Shown here in pieces: positions 1 through 5,289 of a stretch of DNA of 5,289 nt. Source of the DNA: Actinomycetota bacterium (GTDB taxonomy: Bacteria > Actinomycetota > Acidimicrobiia > Acidimicrobiales > JACDEA01). The notes beneath the pieces are model-generated. The model ran no database searches. It worked only from the letters and a program-made list of their open reading frames with translations, and was not told the origin of the DNA. The translations under genes were made by a program, and so were the position numbers. The stretch is from the NCBI GenBank assembly GCA_013816725.1, contig JACDEA010000193.1, forward strand, positions 1 to 5,289. Direction: 5' to 3'. Position 1 is the stretch's first letter. Each line of letters opens with the position of its first letter.

Positions 1-109
1 GGGTGTGGGCCGAGAGCTTGCCGTTCACGCTGGTGGTGGGCGCCGACGAACCGCAGGCGGCCAGCGCCGTGAGCGCGATGAGGAAGAGACCAAGAACGAG
101 CCGTTTCAT
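1..109 (-). CDS. Secreted lipoprotein, N-terminal part only
   Basis: Only the first 36 codons lie in the window; the rest is beyond the left edge. The protein begins with a basic n-region (Lys2, Arg3), a hydrophobic core at residues 4-17 and a lipobox, Leu16-Ala17-Ala18-Cys19, followed by Gly-Ser-Ser. This is a type II signal peptide: the prolipoprotein would be lipidated on Cys19, cleaved before it and anchored on the outer face of the cytoplasmic membrane. The mature start is Ser/Thr-rich and then reads Ser-Val-Asn-Gly. That recalls the start of SurA-like peptidyl-prolyl isomerase lipoproteins, but it is too short to assign. The ATG at 107-109 is chosen because the signal peptide begins exactly there. 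No Shine-Dalgarno sequence precedes it, while a TAnnnT hexamer lies 6 nt upstream, so the mRNA may be leaderless. The gene is divergent from the rhodanese. Confidence 0.72.
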   Translation of the reverse strand, partial: MKRLVLGLFLIALTALAACGSSAPTTSVNGKLSAHT

Positions 110-115
110 ACCGAC

Positions 116-121
116 AGGCTA
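116..121 (-). promoter_or_regulatory. Possible -10 element of the lipoprotein gene
   Basis: On the minus strand the hexamer TAGCCT fits the actinobacterial TAnnnT pattern and ends 6 nt before the ATG at 109. With the usual -10 to +1 distance, transcription would start at or next to the start codon, giving a leaderless mRNA. That agrees with the missing Shine-Dalgarno sequence. No convincing -35 is visible. A single loose hexamer is weak evidence. Confidence 0.3.
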
Positions 122-162
122 TCGACCCGGCGGCGCAGCGCCAGAACCCCGTGCGAACGGTC

Positions 163-168
163 GATAAT
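163..168 (+). promoter_or_regulatory. -10 element of the rhodanese gene, leaderless start
   Basis: GATAAT matches the sigma-70 -10 consensus TATAAT at five of six bases and stands out as an A/T-rich island in GC-rich DNA. It ends 5 nt before the ATG at 174, so the predicted transcription start falls on the start codon itself. There is no Shine-Dalgarno sequence in this space, as expected for a leaderless transcript. No good -35 hexamer is visible 16-18 bp upstream. Confidence 0.45.
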
Positions 169-173
169 TGGGC

Positions 174-602
174 ATGGCCGAGTCCGTCGCCGACCTCCTC
201 GCCGCCGCTCGCACGCGCCTCAGGCGCCTGAGCCCGCAGGACGCGGCGGCCGCCGTGGCCCACGGCGCGCTCCTGGTCGATACCCGACCGCACGAGCAGC
301 GCCAGCGCGACGGCGTCGTTCCCGATGCGATCATGATCGATCGCAACGTCCTGGAGTGGCGGCTCGACCCACAGTCCGAGCACCGCCTGGCCGAGATAGA
401 CGGCTACGACCGGACAATCGTCGTCATGTGCAACGAGGGCTACGCATCGAGCCTCGTGGCCGCGCAGCTGCAGGACATGGGGTTCGCCGATGCCACCGAC
501 GTCGACGGCGGCTACCAGGCGTGGGCCGCCGCCGGGCTTCCTACCGCGGCACTTCCTACTGCAACACTTCCTACTGCAACACTTCCTACTGCGGAAGGCT
601 GA
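174..602 (+). CDS. Single-domain rhodanese-like sulfurtransferase
   Basis: A 142-residue cytoplasmic protein, the usual size for a single-domain rhodanese. Such proteins carry sulfane sulfur as a persulfide on a catalytic cysteine; the partner and physiological acceptor cannot be told from the sequence. Visible family features are the Leu-Val-Asp-Thr-Arg-Pro strand at residues 34-39, the active-site loop starting at Cys86 (Cys-Asn-Glu-Gly-Tyr-Ala-Ser, residues 86-92) after a hydrophobic strand, and the closing Gly-Gly-Tyr-Gln-Ala-Trp...Ala-Gly-Leu-Pro segment at 112-123. The last 20 residues are four LPTA-type pentapeptides encoded by a 15-bp tandem repeat and lie beyond the normal domain end. 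ATG 174 is preferred to the in-frame TTG two codons upstream because that TTG overlaps the likely -10 element. The 3' end overlaps the convergent kinase gene by 17 bp. The subfamily (GlpE, PspE and others) cannot be settled. Confidence 0.92.
   Translation: MAESVADLLAAARTRLRRLSPQDAAAAVAHGALLVDTRPHEQRQRDGVVPDAIMIDRNVLEWRLDPQSEHRLAEIDGYDRTIVVMCNEGYASSLVAAQLQDMGFADATDVDGGYQAWAAAGLPTAALPTATLPTATLPTAEG
537..596 (+). repeat. 15-bp tandem repeat, four copies
   Basis: Four consecutive 15-bp units begin at 537, 552, 567 and 582. The two central copies are identical (CTTCCTACTGCAACA); the first and last differ at a few bases. On the plus strand they encode Leu-Pro-Thr-Ala-X at the end of the rhodanese. 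On the minus strand every copy contains TAG in the frame of the convergent kinase, at 541-543, 556-558, 571-573 and 586-588; the last of these is the kinase stop. The unit length is a multiple of three, so gain or loss of copies would keep the rhodanese frame. The near-identity of the central copies suggests recent duplication by slippage. Confidence 0.93.
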
Positions 603-1992
603 GGCCCCGGTCGGCCACCGCCACCGCCACCGCGTCGGGGAACACGTTCTTCACCAGGAAGAGGTCGCGAGCCATGTTGTAGTCGGGCGCCAGGCCCTTG
701 GCATAGCGCTCGAAGTACATGAGCTGTTTGGTGACGAGCACGAGTTCGCGCTGCGCCTGCGCGCCGTACTCCTCGGCCAACTCGAGCTGCTGTTTCATCA
801 TGGCCGACAGGCTCACGTCGCCCAGCGTGAGTTCCAGCATCGGCTCGACGACCATCTTGATGCGGGCCGCGACTTCGTCGATGGGCCCGATCTCCTCGTC
901 GGGGCCGAGGATCCCGATCTTCTGCCAGGCCCGCACGACGCGCGTGTAGTCGCCGTCGATCATCGTGGTGTACTGCGCATCCTTCACCGCGTCGCGGTGA
1001 TCGGGCGGCAGCTCGCCCATGATGCCGAAGTCGAGATAGGTCGCCCGTCCGTCCTCGAGCAGCCACAGGTTGCCGGCGTGGACGTCGCCGTGGAACGGGC
1101 CGTGGACGAGCGCCGCCTCCATCCACACCTTCACGCCGCGACGCAATATCAACTCGCCGTCGACGCCGCGGCGGCGCAGTTCGTCGAACTCGTCCAGCGG
1201 CACGCCGTACATGCGCTCCATCGCGATCACGCGCGGCCCGCACACGTCCCAGTACACCTCGGGGGCGGTGATCCACTCGTTGTCACCAAAGGCGCTGATG
1301 TTGTCGCGGAAGCAGCTCTGCCGGTAGGCCTCGAGGGCGAAGTTGAGTTCCTCGTTGGTGACTTGGTGCAGGTCTTCGACCACCGCCACGGGGTTCACGA
1401 GCTTTCCCTGCTTGGTCTTCTCGATGAGCCGGGCAATGCGGTAGACGATGCGCAGGTCGCGGTTCATCCGCTCGCGGATCGCCGGCCGCTGGATCTTCAG
1501 GACCGCGTCGCGCCCGTCGTGCAGGACGCAGGCGTGGACCTGGGCGATGGACGCGGCCGACAACGGTGCGTCGTCGAACTGTTTGAGCACTTCGTCGACG
1601 GGGCGGCCGAGGTCCTCCTCGACGATGCGGCGCGCCTCGGCTGCCGGAAAGGGGGGAACCTCGTCGAGGCACCGCAGGCAGGCGTCGGCCAGCGGCTTGG
1701 GGAACACGCTGGGCGACGACGCGATCATCTGGCCGAGCTTCACGAACGTGGGCCCCAGGGTCATGAACGCGTCGACGATGCCGGTGCAGATCGCCGCGAT
1801 CCACGTCTGACGGGCGGGGCGGCCGACGTGCAGCACGCGGCGGGCCAGGGCCAGGAGTACCGCCACCGTCCCGAGGAGCGCGATGGCGCCGGCTCGACGC
1901 AACTCCCGCCAGCCGAAGGCGCGCAGCGACGGCGCGTCGACCGATAGTGCTTCGGGGGGCGGGCCGTCGACGTAGGGCCCGCGGAAGTCCAT
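586..1992 (-). CDS. ABC1/UbiB (AarF)-family atypical kinase
   Basis: A 468-residue member of the ABC1/ADCK/UbiB atypical kinase family. Characterised relatives act as ATPases in ubiquinone or other isoprenoid-lipid metabolism; actinobacterial members are largely uncharacterised, so the substrate here is unknown. In order: a hydrophobic stretch at about 34-50, possibly membrane-associating; the family KxGQ motif (Lys85-Leu-Gly-Gln88); the Ala-rich nucleotide loop with Ser-Ile-Ala-Gln-Val-His at 148-153; Lys166 in Val-Leu-Lys-Ile-Gln-Arg-Pro; Asn213-Glu-Glu-Leu-Asn217; the catalytic segment His301-Gly-Asp-Val-His-Ala-Gly-Asn308; and the metal-binding Asp321-Phe-Gly323. The catalytic set is complete, so the enzyme should be active. 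The two C-terminal transmembrane helices of proteobacterial UbiB are absent. ATG 1992 lies 9 bp after the transporter stop, indicating an operon and probable translational coupling. The TAG stop lies in the 15-bp repeat, overlapping the rhodanese end. Confidence 0.95.
   Translation of the reverse strand: MDFRGPYVDGPPPEALSVDAPSLRAFGWRELRRAGAIALLGTVAVLLALARRVLHVGRPARQTWIAAICTGIVDAFMTLGPTFVKLGQMIASSPSVFPKPLADACLRCLDEVPPFPAAEARRIVEEDLGRPVDEVLKQFDDAPLSAASIAQVHACVLHDGRDAVLKIQRPAIRERMNRDLRIVYRIARLIEKTKQGKLVNPVAVVEDLHQVTNEELNFALEAYRQSCFRDNISAFGDNEWITAPEVYWDVCGPRVIAMERMYGVPLDEFDELRRRGVDGELILRRGVKVWMEAALVHGPFHGDVHAGNLWLLEDGRATYLDFGIMGELPPDHRDAVKDAQYTTMIDGDYTRVVRAWQKIGILGPDEEIGPIDEVAARIKMVVEPMLELTLGDVSLSAMMKQQLELAEEYGAQAQRELVLVTKQLMYFERYAKGLAPDYNMARDLFLVKNVFPDAVAVAVADRGLSLPQ
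614..631. repeat. GCCACC hexamer repeat, three copies
   Basis: Three perfect copies of GCCACC lie inside the 3' end of the kinase gene, only 17 bp from the 15-bp repeat array. On the minus strand they encode alternating Ala-Val near kinase residues 454-460. This may be simple codon-driven repetition in a GC-rich gene, but two direct repeats so close together suggest that the convergent gene end is prone to slippage. Confidence 0.7.
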
Positions 1993-2001
1993 CCGCCGAT
2001 G

Positions 2002-3564
2002 TTAGGGGCGCGCGGTGGCGGCCTCGGCTTGGACGGCGGGTACGCGCGACCGCGCCTCACCCACGAAACGGTTGGCCATGAACGCGGCGACCAGCACGCA
2101 GAGCCCGGCGAGCAGCAGCGCGAGATGCCACCCGTCCATGAACGCGACCTGGAAGGCGTGGTTCACCGTCGCCGCCTGTTCGGGAGCCAACGAACCCAGC
2201 GCGCGCGGATCGAGTCGGCCGTGACCGGCGGTGGCGACCAACGCGTCGCGCGTCGCCGGGGCCAGCCCGGCGGCGGCCAGGAGGTGGCCCATCGTCGCTC
2301 GCAGCTTCGACGTGAGCAGCGTGCCCAGCACCGCGATGCCGAGCGTGCCGCCGACCTCGCGGGCGGTGTTCGTCGTGGCCGCTCCAAGGCCGGCCCGTTC
2401 GGGCCCGACGGCACCCATCACCGCTGCTGTCATCGGCGTCATCGTCGAGGCCATGCCGATCCCCATGATCATCAGGGCGACGGCGAGGAAGGGATAGGGC
2501 GTGCCGGCGTTGGCCCGGCTCAGCAGGATGAGCCCGCTGCCCGCCATCGACAGCCCGAACGTGAGCGGCCAGCGCGGTCCGTACTTCTGCGCGTAGCGCC
2601 CGGCGTTGGGTGCGACGAGCGTGATCATCGCGGTCAGCGGCAGCAGGTGGAGCCCGGCCGAGAAGGCCGAATAACCGCGGATCACCTGGAAGTAGAGGCT
2701 GGCGAAAAAGAACGTGCCGAACATGGCGAAGGAGATCGTGAGGGCGACGAGGGTCCCCGCCGCGAACGTCGGGATGGCGAACAGGTTCAGCGGCAGCAGA
2801 GGCTCCGGCGTCGACCGCTCGCGCAGGAGGAACGTCACGAGGAACCACAACGCGGCAGCCAGGCAACCGATGATCAGCGGGTCGGTCCACCCATAGGAGT
2901 TGGCTTCGATCAGCCCGTAGGTGAGCGTGGTCAATAGCCCCGTCCCGAGGACCAGCCCGGGAACGTCGAGCGTGCGGGCCCGCGGCGACCGCGACTCGTC
3001 GACGACGCGGAAGGCGACGATGGCCCCGATGACGCCGATGGGCACGTTGAGGAAGAACACCGATTGCCAGCCGGCGGTCTCGACCAACCACCCGCCCAGG
3101 GTCGGGCCCAACGCCAGGGCAAGACCCGACACCCCCGCCCAGATGCCGATGGCCTGCGCCCGCTCCTCGATCGGGAACGTGACCGTGAGGATCGACAGCG
3201 TCCCCGGCATCACCATGGCCGCGCTGATCCCCTGGAAGGCGCGGGCGACGATGAGCTGACCCGTGCTGTCCGCCAGGCCGCACAGCAGGCTGGCGATCGT
3301 GAACCCGATGAGCCCGGCCAGGAACAGCCGCTTCCGTCCGTAGCGGTCGCCGAGGATGCCGCCGGTCAGCAGCAGCGTGGCGAAGGCCAGCACGTAGCTG
3401 TCGACGATCCATTGGAGGCCGCTGACGCCGGCGCCCAGCTCCCGGCTGATCGTGGGCAGGGCGACGTTGACGACGGTGTTGTCGAGCATGGCCATGAACA
3501 GGGCGAAGCACATGGCCAGTAGGACGAGAACCTTCTTGCGGCGGTCGGGCCCGGCGAACGGCAT
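2002..3564 (-). CDS. DHA2-family major facilitator drug/H+ antiporter, 14 helices
   Basis: A 520-residue inner-membrane protein of the EmrB/QacA (DHA2) family, which exports drugs, dyes or other hydrophobic compounds in exchange for protons. The family signatures are intact: motif D1, Leu27-Asp-Asn-Thr-Val-Val-Asn-Val-Ala-Leu-Pro37, in helix 1; motif A, Gly-Asp-Arg-Tyr-Gly-Arg-Lys at 72-78, in loop 2-3; motif B, Arg108-Ala-Phe-Gln-Gly112, in helix 4; and the antiporter motif C, Gly153-Pro-Thr-Leu-Gly-Gly158, in helix 5. About 14 hydrophobic segments can be placed, from 11-33 to 477-498, with a long polar loop between helices 13 and 14 (about 420-476), as in QacA-like pumps. Length is normal. 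The ATG at 3564 is chosen because a charged Arg-Arg-Lys-Lys cytoplasmic start leads straight into helix 1; the open frame continues upstream only as antisense of the dehydrogenase. No TetR or MarR regulator is adjacent. The substrate cannot be predicted. Confidence 0.96.
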   Translation of the reverse strand: MPFAGPDRRKKVLVLLAMCFALFMAMLDNTVVNVALPTISRELGAGVSGLQWIVDSYVLAFATLLLTGGILGDRYGRKRLFLAGLIGFTIASLLCGLADSTGQLIVARAFQGISAAMVMPGTLSILTVTFPIEERAQAIGIWAGVSGLALALGPTLGGWLVETAGWQSVFFLNVPIGVIGAIVAFRVVDESRSPRARTLDVPGLVLGTGLLTTLTYGLIEANSYGWTDPLIIGCLAAALWFLVTFLLRERSTPEPLLPLNLFAIPTFAAGTLVALTISFAMFGTFFFASLYFQVIRGYSAFSAGLHLLPLTAMITLVAPNAGRYAQKYGPRWPLTFGLSMAGSGLILLSRANAGTPYPFLAVALMIMGIGMASTMTPMTAAVMGAVGPERAGLGAATTNTAREVGGTLGIAVLGTLLTSKLRATMGHLLAAAGLAPATRDALVATAGHGRLDPRALGSLAPEQAATVNHAFQVAFMDGWHLALLLAGLCVLVAAFMANRFVGEARSRVPAVQAEAATARP

Positions 3565-3627
3565 ACGTACTGAAACTACGCGAGGACGCCGGTTATGCCG
3601 CCCCGCTGATCGCGAGAGACTGGCGGC
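3565..3627. promoter_or_regulatory. Divergent promoter region, transporter and dehydrogenase
   Basis: These 63 bp separate two start codons pointing away from each other, so both promoters must lie here or extend into the opposite gene. On the minus strand TAGTTT (3573-3578) fits TAnnnT and ends 8 nt before the transporter ATG, compatible with a leaderless or near-leaderless transcript; no Shine-Dalgarno sequence precedes that ATG. On the plus side a partial purine-rich GAGAG (3614-3618) lies 9 nt before the dehydrogenase ATG and may act as a weak ribosome binding site. A small inverted repeat, CGTA (3566-3569) and TACG (3577-3580), flanks the transporter -10 candidate but is too short to call an operator. 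Confidence 0.5.
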
Positions 3628-5046
3628 ATGCAAACCCGGGACAGGATCTACATCGACGGCGCGTGGGTTCCATCGGCAGGCGAAGGCACGATCGAGGTGG
3701 TCGACCCGGCCACCGAGGACGTCATCGCCACGGTTCCCGACGGCGTCGCCGACGATGTCGACCGGGCCGTCGCCGCGGCGAAGGCCGCCTTCCCTTCGTG
3801 GAGCGAGACGGCGCGCGAGGAACGGGCCAAGTACTTGCGGCGCGTGGCCGAAGGGCTCGAGGCCCGTCGGGCCGAGCTGGCCGAGGTCCTGGCCCACGAG
3901 TTGGGCATGCCGCTCAAGCAGGCGGCGGCCGTCCAGGTCGGCCTCCCGCTGCGGTCGTTCACCACCGTGGCCGACCTCATTGAGGTGTTCCCGTTCGAGG
4001 AGCAAGTGGGCAACGCGCTCGTCGTGCGCGAGCCCATCGGCGTCGTCGGCGCGATCACGCCATGGAACTACCCGCTCAACCAGATCGCAGCCAAGGTCGC
4101 GCCGGCGCTGGCCGCCGGCTGCACCGTGGTGCTGAAGCCCAGCGAGGTCACGCCGCTGTGCGCGTACATCTTCGCCGAGATCCTCGACGACGTCGGGTTG
4201 CCGCCCGGCGTGTTCAACATGGTCTCCGGCGTGGGGCCGGTGGTCGGCGAGGCGATCGCCGCGCATCCCGATGTCGACATGGTGAGCTTCACCGGGTCGA
4301 CGCGCGCCGGCAAGCGGGTCACCGAGTTGGCCGCCCAGACCGTCAAGCGGGTCACCCTCGAGCTGGGCGGCAAGTCGCCGAACATCATCCTCGACGACGC
4401 CGACCTCGAGAAGGCTGTCACCGGTGGTGTGGCCGCGGCGTACGCGAACTGCGGCCAGACGTGCAGCGCTCTCACGCGCATGCTCGTGCCCCGCTCGAAG
4501 CTGGCTGAAGCCGAGGCCATCGCCGCCCGCGTCGCCGACTCCTACAGCGTCGGGAGCCCGCTGGCCGAGGACTCGCGACTCGGGCCGCTGGTGTCACGGG
4601 TGCAGCACGAACGGGTGCAGGGGTACATCGCCAAGGGCATCGACGAAGGCGCCCGCCTCGTCACCGGCGGTCCCGGTCTACCCGACGGCCTCGACCGCGG
4701 CTTCTTCGTCAAGCCCACCGTGTTCTCCGACGTGCGCAACGACATGGCCATCGCGCAGGAGGAGATCTTCGGGCCCGTTCTCTCGATGATCCCCTACGAC
4801 ACCGAGGAGGAGGCCATCGAGATCGCCAACAACACGATCTACGGGCTGGCCGCCGGCGTGTGGGGCGGCGACGCGGCGCGCGCGCAGCGCGTCGCCCGGA
4901 AGCTGCGCAGCGGCCAGGTCAACGTCAACGGCGCCCGGGCCAGCGAACCCACGCCGTTCGGCGGTTACAAGCAGTCGGGCAACGGCCGCGAGTGGGGCAA
5001 GTGGGGGCTCGAGGAGTACCTCGAAGTGAAGGCCCTCCAGATCTAG
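3628..5046 (+). CDS. NAD(P)-dependent aldehyde dehydrogenase, CddD/SSP0762-like
   Basis: A complete 472-residue cytosolic aldehyde dehydrogenase of the ALDH superfamily, oxidising an aldehyde to its carboxylate with NAD(P)+. The catalytic set is intact: oxyanion Asn147 in Pro-Trp-Asn-Tyr-Pro, cofactor-binding Lys170 in Leu-Lys-Pro-Ser-Glu, Phe-Thr-Gly-Ser at 221-224, general base Glu245 in Leu-Glu-Leu-Gly-Gly-Lys, nucleophile Cys279 in Cys-Gly-Gln-Thr-Cys, Glu379 in Glu-Glu-Ile-Phe-Gly-Pro, and Pro-Phe-Gly-Gly at 443-446. The C-terminal pattern (Gly-Arg-Glu-Trp-Gly, then Glu-Glu-Tyr/Phe-Leu-Glu-Val-Lys) and overall length resemble, from memory, the group containing Staphylococcus SSP0762-type AldA and Rhodococcus CddD (6-oxolauric acid dehydrogenase). 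The substrate is therefore guessed, not shown; medium-chain or hydrophobic aldehydes are possible. ATG 3628 gives the standard N-terminus (Tyr-Ile-Asp-Gly-Ala-Trp). It is divergent from the transporter and probably monocistronic. Confidence 0.97.
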   Translation: MQTRDRIYIDGAWVPSAGEGTIEVVDPATEDVIATVPDGVADDVDRAVAAAKAAFPSWSETAREERAKYLRRVAEGLEARRAELAEVLAHELGMPLKQAAAVQVGLPLRSFTTVADLIEVFPFEEQVGNALVVREPIGVVGAITPWNYPLNQIAAKVAPALAAGCTVVLKPSEVTPLCAYIFAEILDDVGLPPGVFNMVSGVGPVVGEAIAAHPDVDMVSFTGSTRAGKRVTELAAQTVKRVTLELGGKSPNIILDDADLEKAVTGGVAAAYANCGQTCSALTRMLVPRSKLAEAEAIAARVADSYSVGSPLAEDSRLGPLVSRVQHERVQGYIAKGIDEGARLVTGGPGLPDGLDRGFFVKPTVFSDVRNDMAIAQEEIFGPVLSMIPYDTEEEAIEIANNTIYGLAAGVWGGDAARAQRVARKLRSGQVNVNGARASEPTPFGGYKQSGNGREWGKWGLEEYLEVKALQI

Positions 5047-5050
5047 CTGT

Positions 5051-5069
5051 AGCCGTGGCCGTCCCGGCT
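5051..5069 (+). terminator. Weak hairpin after the dehydrogenase
   Basis: AGCCG (5051-5055) and CGGCT (5065-5069) can pair across a 9-nt loop, starting 4 nt after the dehydrogenase stop. There is no run of T after it, so it is at best a non-canonical intrinsic terminator. A five-pair stem is common by chance in GC-rich DNA. Confidence 0.2.
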
Positions 5070-5086
5070 GGGTTACGCGCCGATGG

Positions 5087-5175
5087 CTTGTTTTTCGCGA
5101 TCGCCGCGGGGGAACCGTAAGGATCCTGGGGCGTCGCCGTTTCCCGTCCGGGCTTCCGACAACCCAAACGAGGAG
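5087..5175 (+). promoter_or_regulatory. Structured RNA leader, possible ydaO-type (c-di-AMP) riboswitch
   Basis: This stretch before the secreted-protein gene can fold as a closed multi-hairpin domain. CTTGTTT (5087-5093) pairs with AAACGAG (5166-5172), seven pairs with one G-U. Inside are CGCG/CGCG (5096-5099, 5105-5108) and GGAACC/GGATCC (5111-5116, 5121-5126) closed by a GTAA (GNRA-type) loop with one A-A mismatch, followed by TGGGGCG and a CCC/GGG stem (5143-5145, 5150-5152). The order GCGGGGGAACC, hairpin, GGGGYG, then TTCCGACAACCC recalls the ydaO/yuaA riboswitch, which in actinobacteria often precedes secreted cell-wall hydrolases. However, the usual GAAUC and CAGCUAACC blocks are missing or degenerate, and the element is shorter than usual. 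The closing helix covers the first three bases of the Shine-Dalgarno sequence, which suggests translational control. The structure is read by eye; the class is a guess. Confidence 0.38.
5170..5175 (+). promoter_or_regulatory. Shine-Dalgarno sequence GAGGAG that sets a TTG start
   Basis: GAGGAG lies 5 nt before TTG 5181. It is the best ribosome binding site in the window and is the reason for choosing TTG over the in-frame GTG 5205 and ATG 5208, which have none. Its first three bases can also pair with 5087-5089 in the leader. Confidence 0.65.
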
Positions 5176-5180
5176 TGACG

Positions 5181-5289
5181 TTGTTCTTACGGCGAATTGG
5201 TGGCGTGATGGCCGCCGTGCTCATGTTGATGCTCGTGCTGGCGGTCGCGCCGGCCCGGGCCCTGTCCACCCCGCTGCGCAGCTACATCG
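5181..5289 (+). CDS. Secreted protein, N-terminal part only
   Basis: Thirty-six codons remain open to the right edge. The peptide starts with a short basic n-region (Arg4, Arg5), continues with a long hydrophobic core at about residues 9-23 and ends in Ala25-Arg26-Ala27, a signal peptidase I site with cleavage likely after Ala27. There is no cysteine, so it is not a lipoprotein. The mature part visible is only nine residues (Leu-Ser-Thr-Pro-Leu-Arg-Ser-Tyr-Ile) and gives no family. The TTG start is supported by the GAGGAG site 5 nt upstream and by the complete signal peptide that results. If the leader is a c-di-AMP riboswitch, a peptidoglycan-acting enzyme would be the first guess, but nothing in the coding part shows it. 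Confidence 0.65.
   Translation, partial: MFLRRIGGVMAAVLMLMLVLAVAPARALSTPLRSYI

Noticed and set aside
605..640. CCCCG and CGGGG inverted repeat just after the rhodanese stop as a terminator
   Set aside because: The arms are five bases with a 26-nt loop, there is no T-run, and the region is coding for the kinase.
490..1947. Long plus-strand open frame of 485 codons opposite the kinase gene
   Set aside because: It mirrors the kinase gene codon for codon, is rich in His, Asp and Arg as antisense frames of GC-rich genes are, and shows no recognisable domain.
2057..3511. Minus-strand 484-codon open frame inside the transporter gene in another frame
   Set aside because: The protein is an Arg/His/Pro-rich product of GC-rich third positions; the overlapping frame encodes an unmistakable transporter.
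3566..3580. CGTA/TACG inverted repeat as a TetR-type operator
   Set aside because: Four-base arms are too short to support an operator, and no regulator gene is adjacent.
3593..3598. TTATGC as a -10 element for the dehydrogenase
   Set aside because: It matches the consensus poorly and has no credible -35 partner; the real promoter could not be placed.
3565..4266. Upstream extension of the transporter frame, making a 754-residue protein
   Set aside because: The added part is antisense to the dehydrogenase, is polar and of low complexity, and would place about 230 extra residues before a normal transporter N-terminus.
5097..5104. GCGATCGC palindrome, as in the cyanobacterial HIP1 repeat
   Set aside because: Only one copy is apparent, nothing else suggests a cyanobacterium, and it lies within the proposed leader hairpins.

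Overview
This very GC-rich window, with strong G/C bias at third codon positions, looks like the chromosome of an actinobacterium. The evidence is GC-rich codon use, genes that appear to start without leaders, a DHA2-type drug/H+ antiporter, an ABC1/UbiB-type kinase and an aldehyde dehydrogenase of the CddD/SSP0762 type. I cannot fix the class; an uncultured or little-studied actinobacterial lineage would fit. I see no transposase, phage gene, tRNA, rRNA or CRISPR.

Layout, left to right. (1) Positions 1-109, minus strand: the first 36 codons of a lipoprotein with a clear lipobox, running off the left edge. (2) Positions 110-173: a short divergent promoter region. (3) Positions 174-602, plus strand: a small single-domain rhodanese whose C-terminus is extended by four 15-bp tandem repeats. 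(4) Positions 586-1992, minus strand: an ABC1/UbiB-family atypical kinase, convergent with the rhodanese and overlapping it by 17 bp. (5) Positions 2002-3564, minus strand: a 14-helix DHA2 major facilitator transporter, 9 bp upstream of the kinase and very probably in one operon with it. (6) Positions 3565-3627: a second divergent promoter region. (7) Positions 3628-5046, plus strand: a complete NAD(P)-dependent aldehyde dehydrogenase. (8) Positions 5047-5180: a 134-bp intergenic stretch that folds into several hairpins and resembles, in a compact and divergent form, a ydaO-type (c-di-AMP) riboswitch. (9) Positions 5181-5289, plus strand: the signal peptide and first residues of a secreted protein with a TTG start and a strong Shine-Dalgarno sequence, running off the right edge.

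The complete genes are of ordinary families and do not form an obvious pathway. The transporter and kinase are likely co-transcribed; the dehydrogenase is transcribed away from them. The most interesting parts are non-coding or at gene ends. The RNA leader at 5087-5175 has a closing helix that would cover part of the ribosome binding site. The 15-bp repeat lies in two convergent genes at once and carries the kinase stop codon in every copy. I did not find a clear new multi-gene system.
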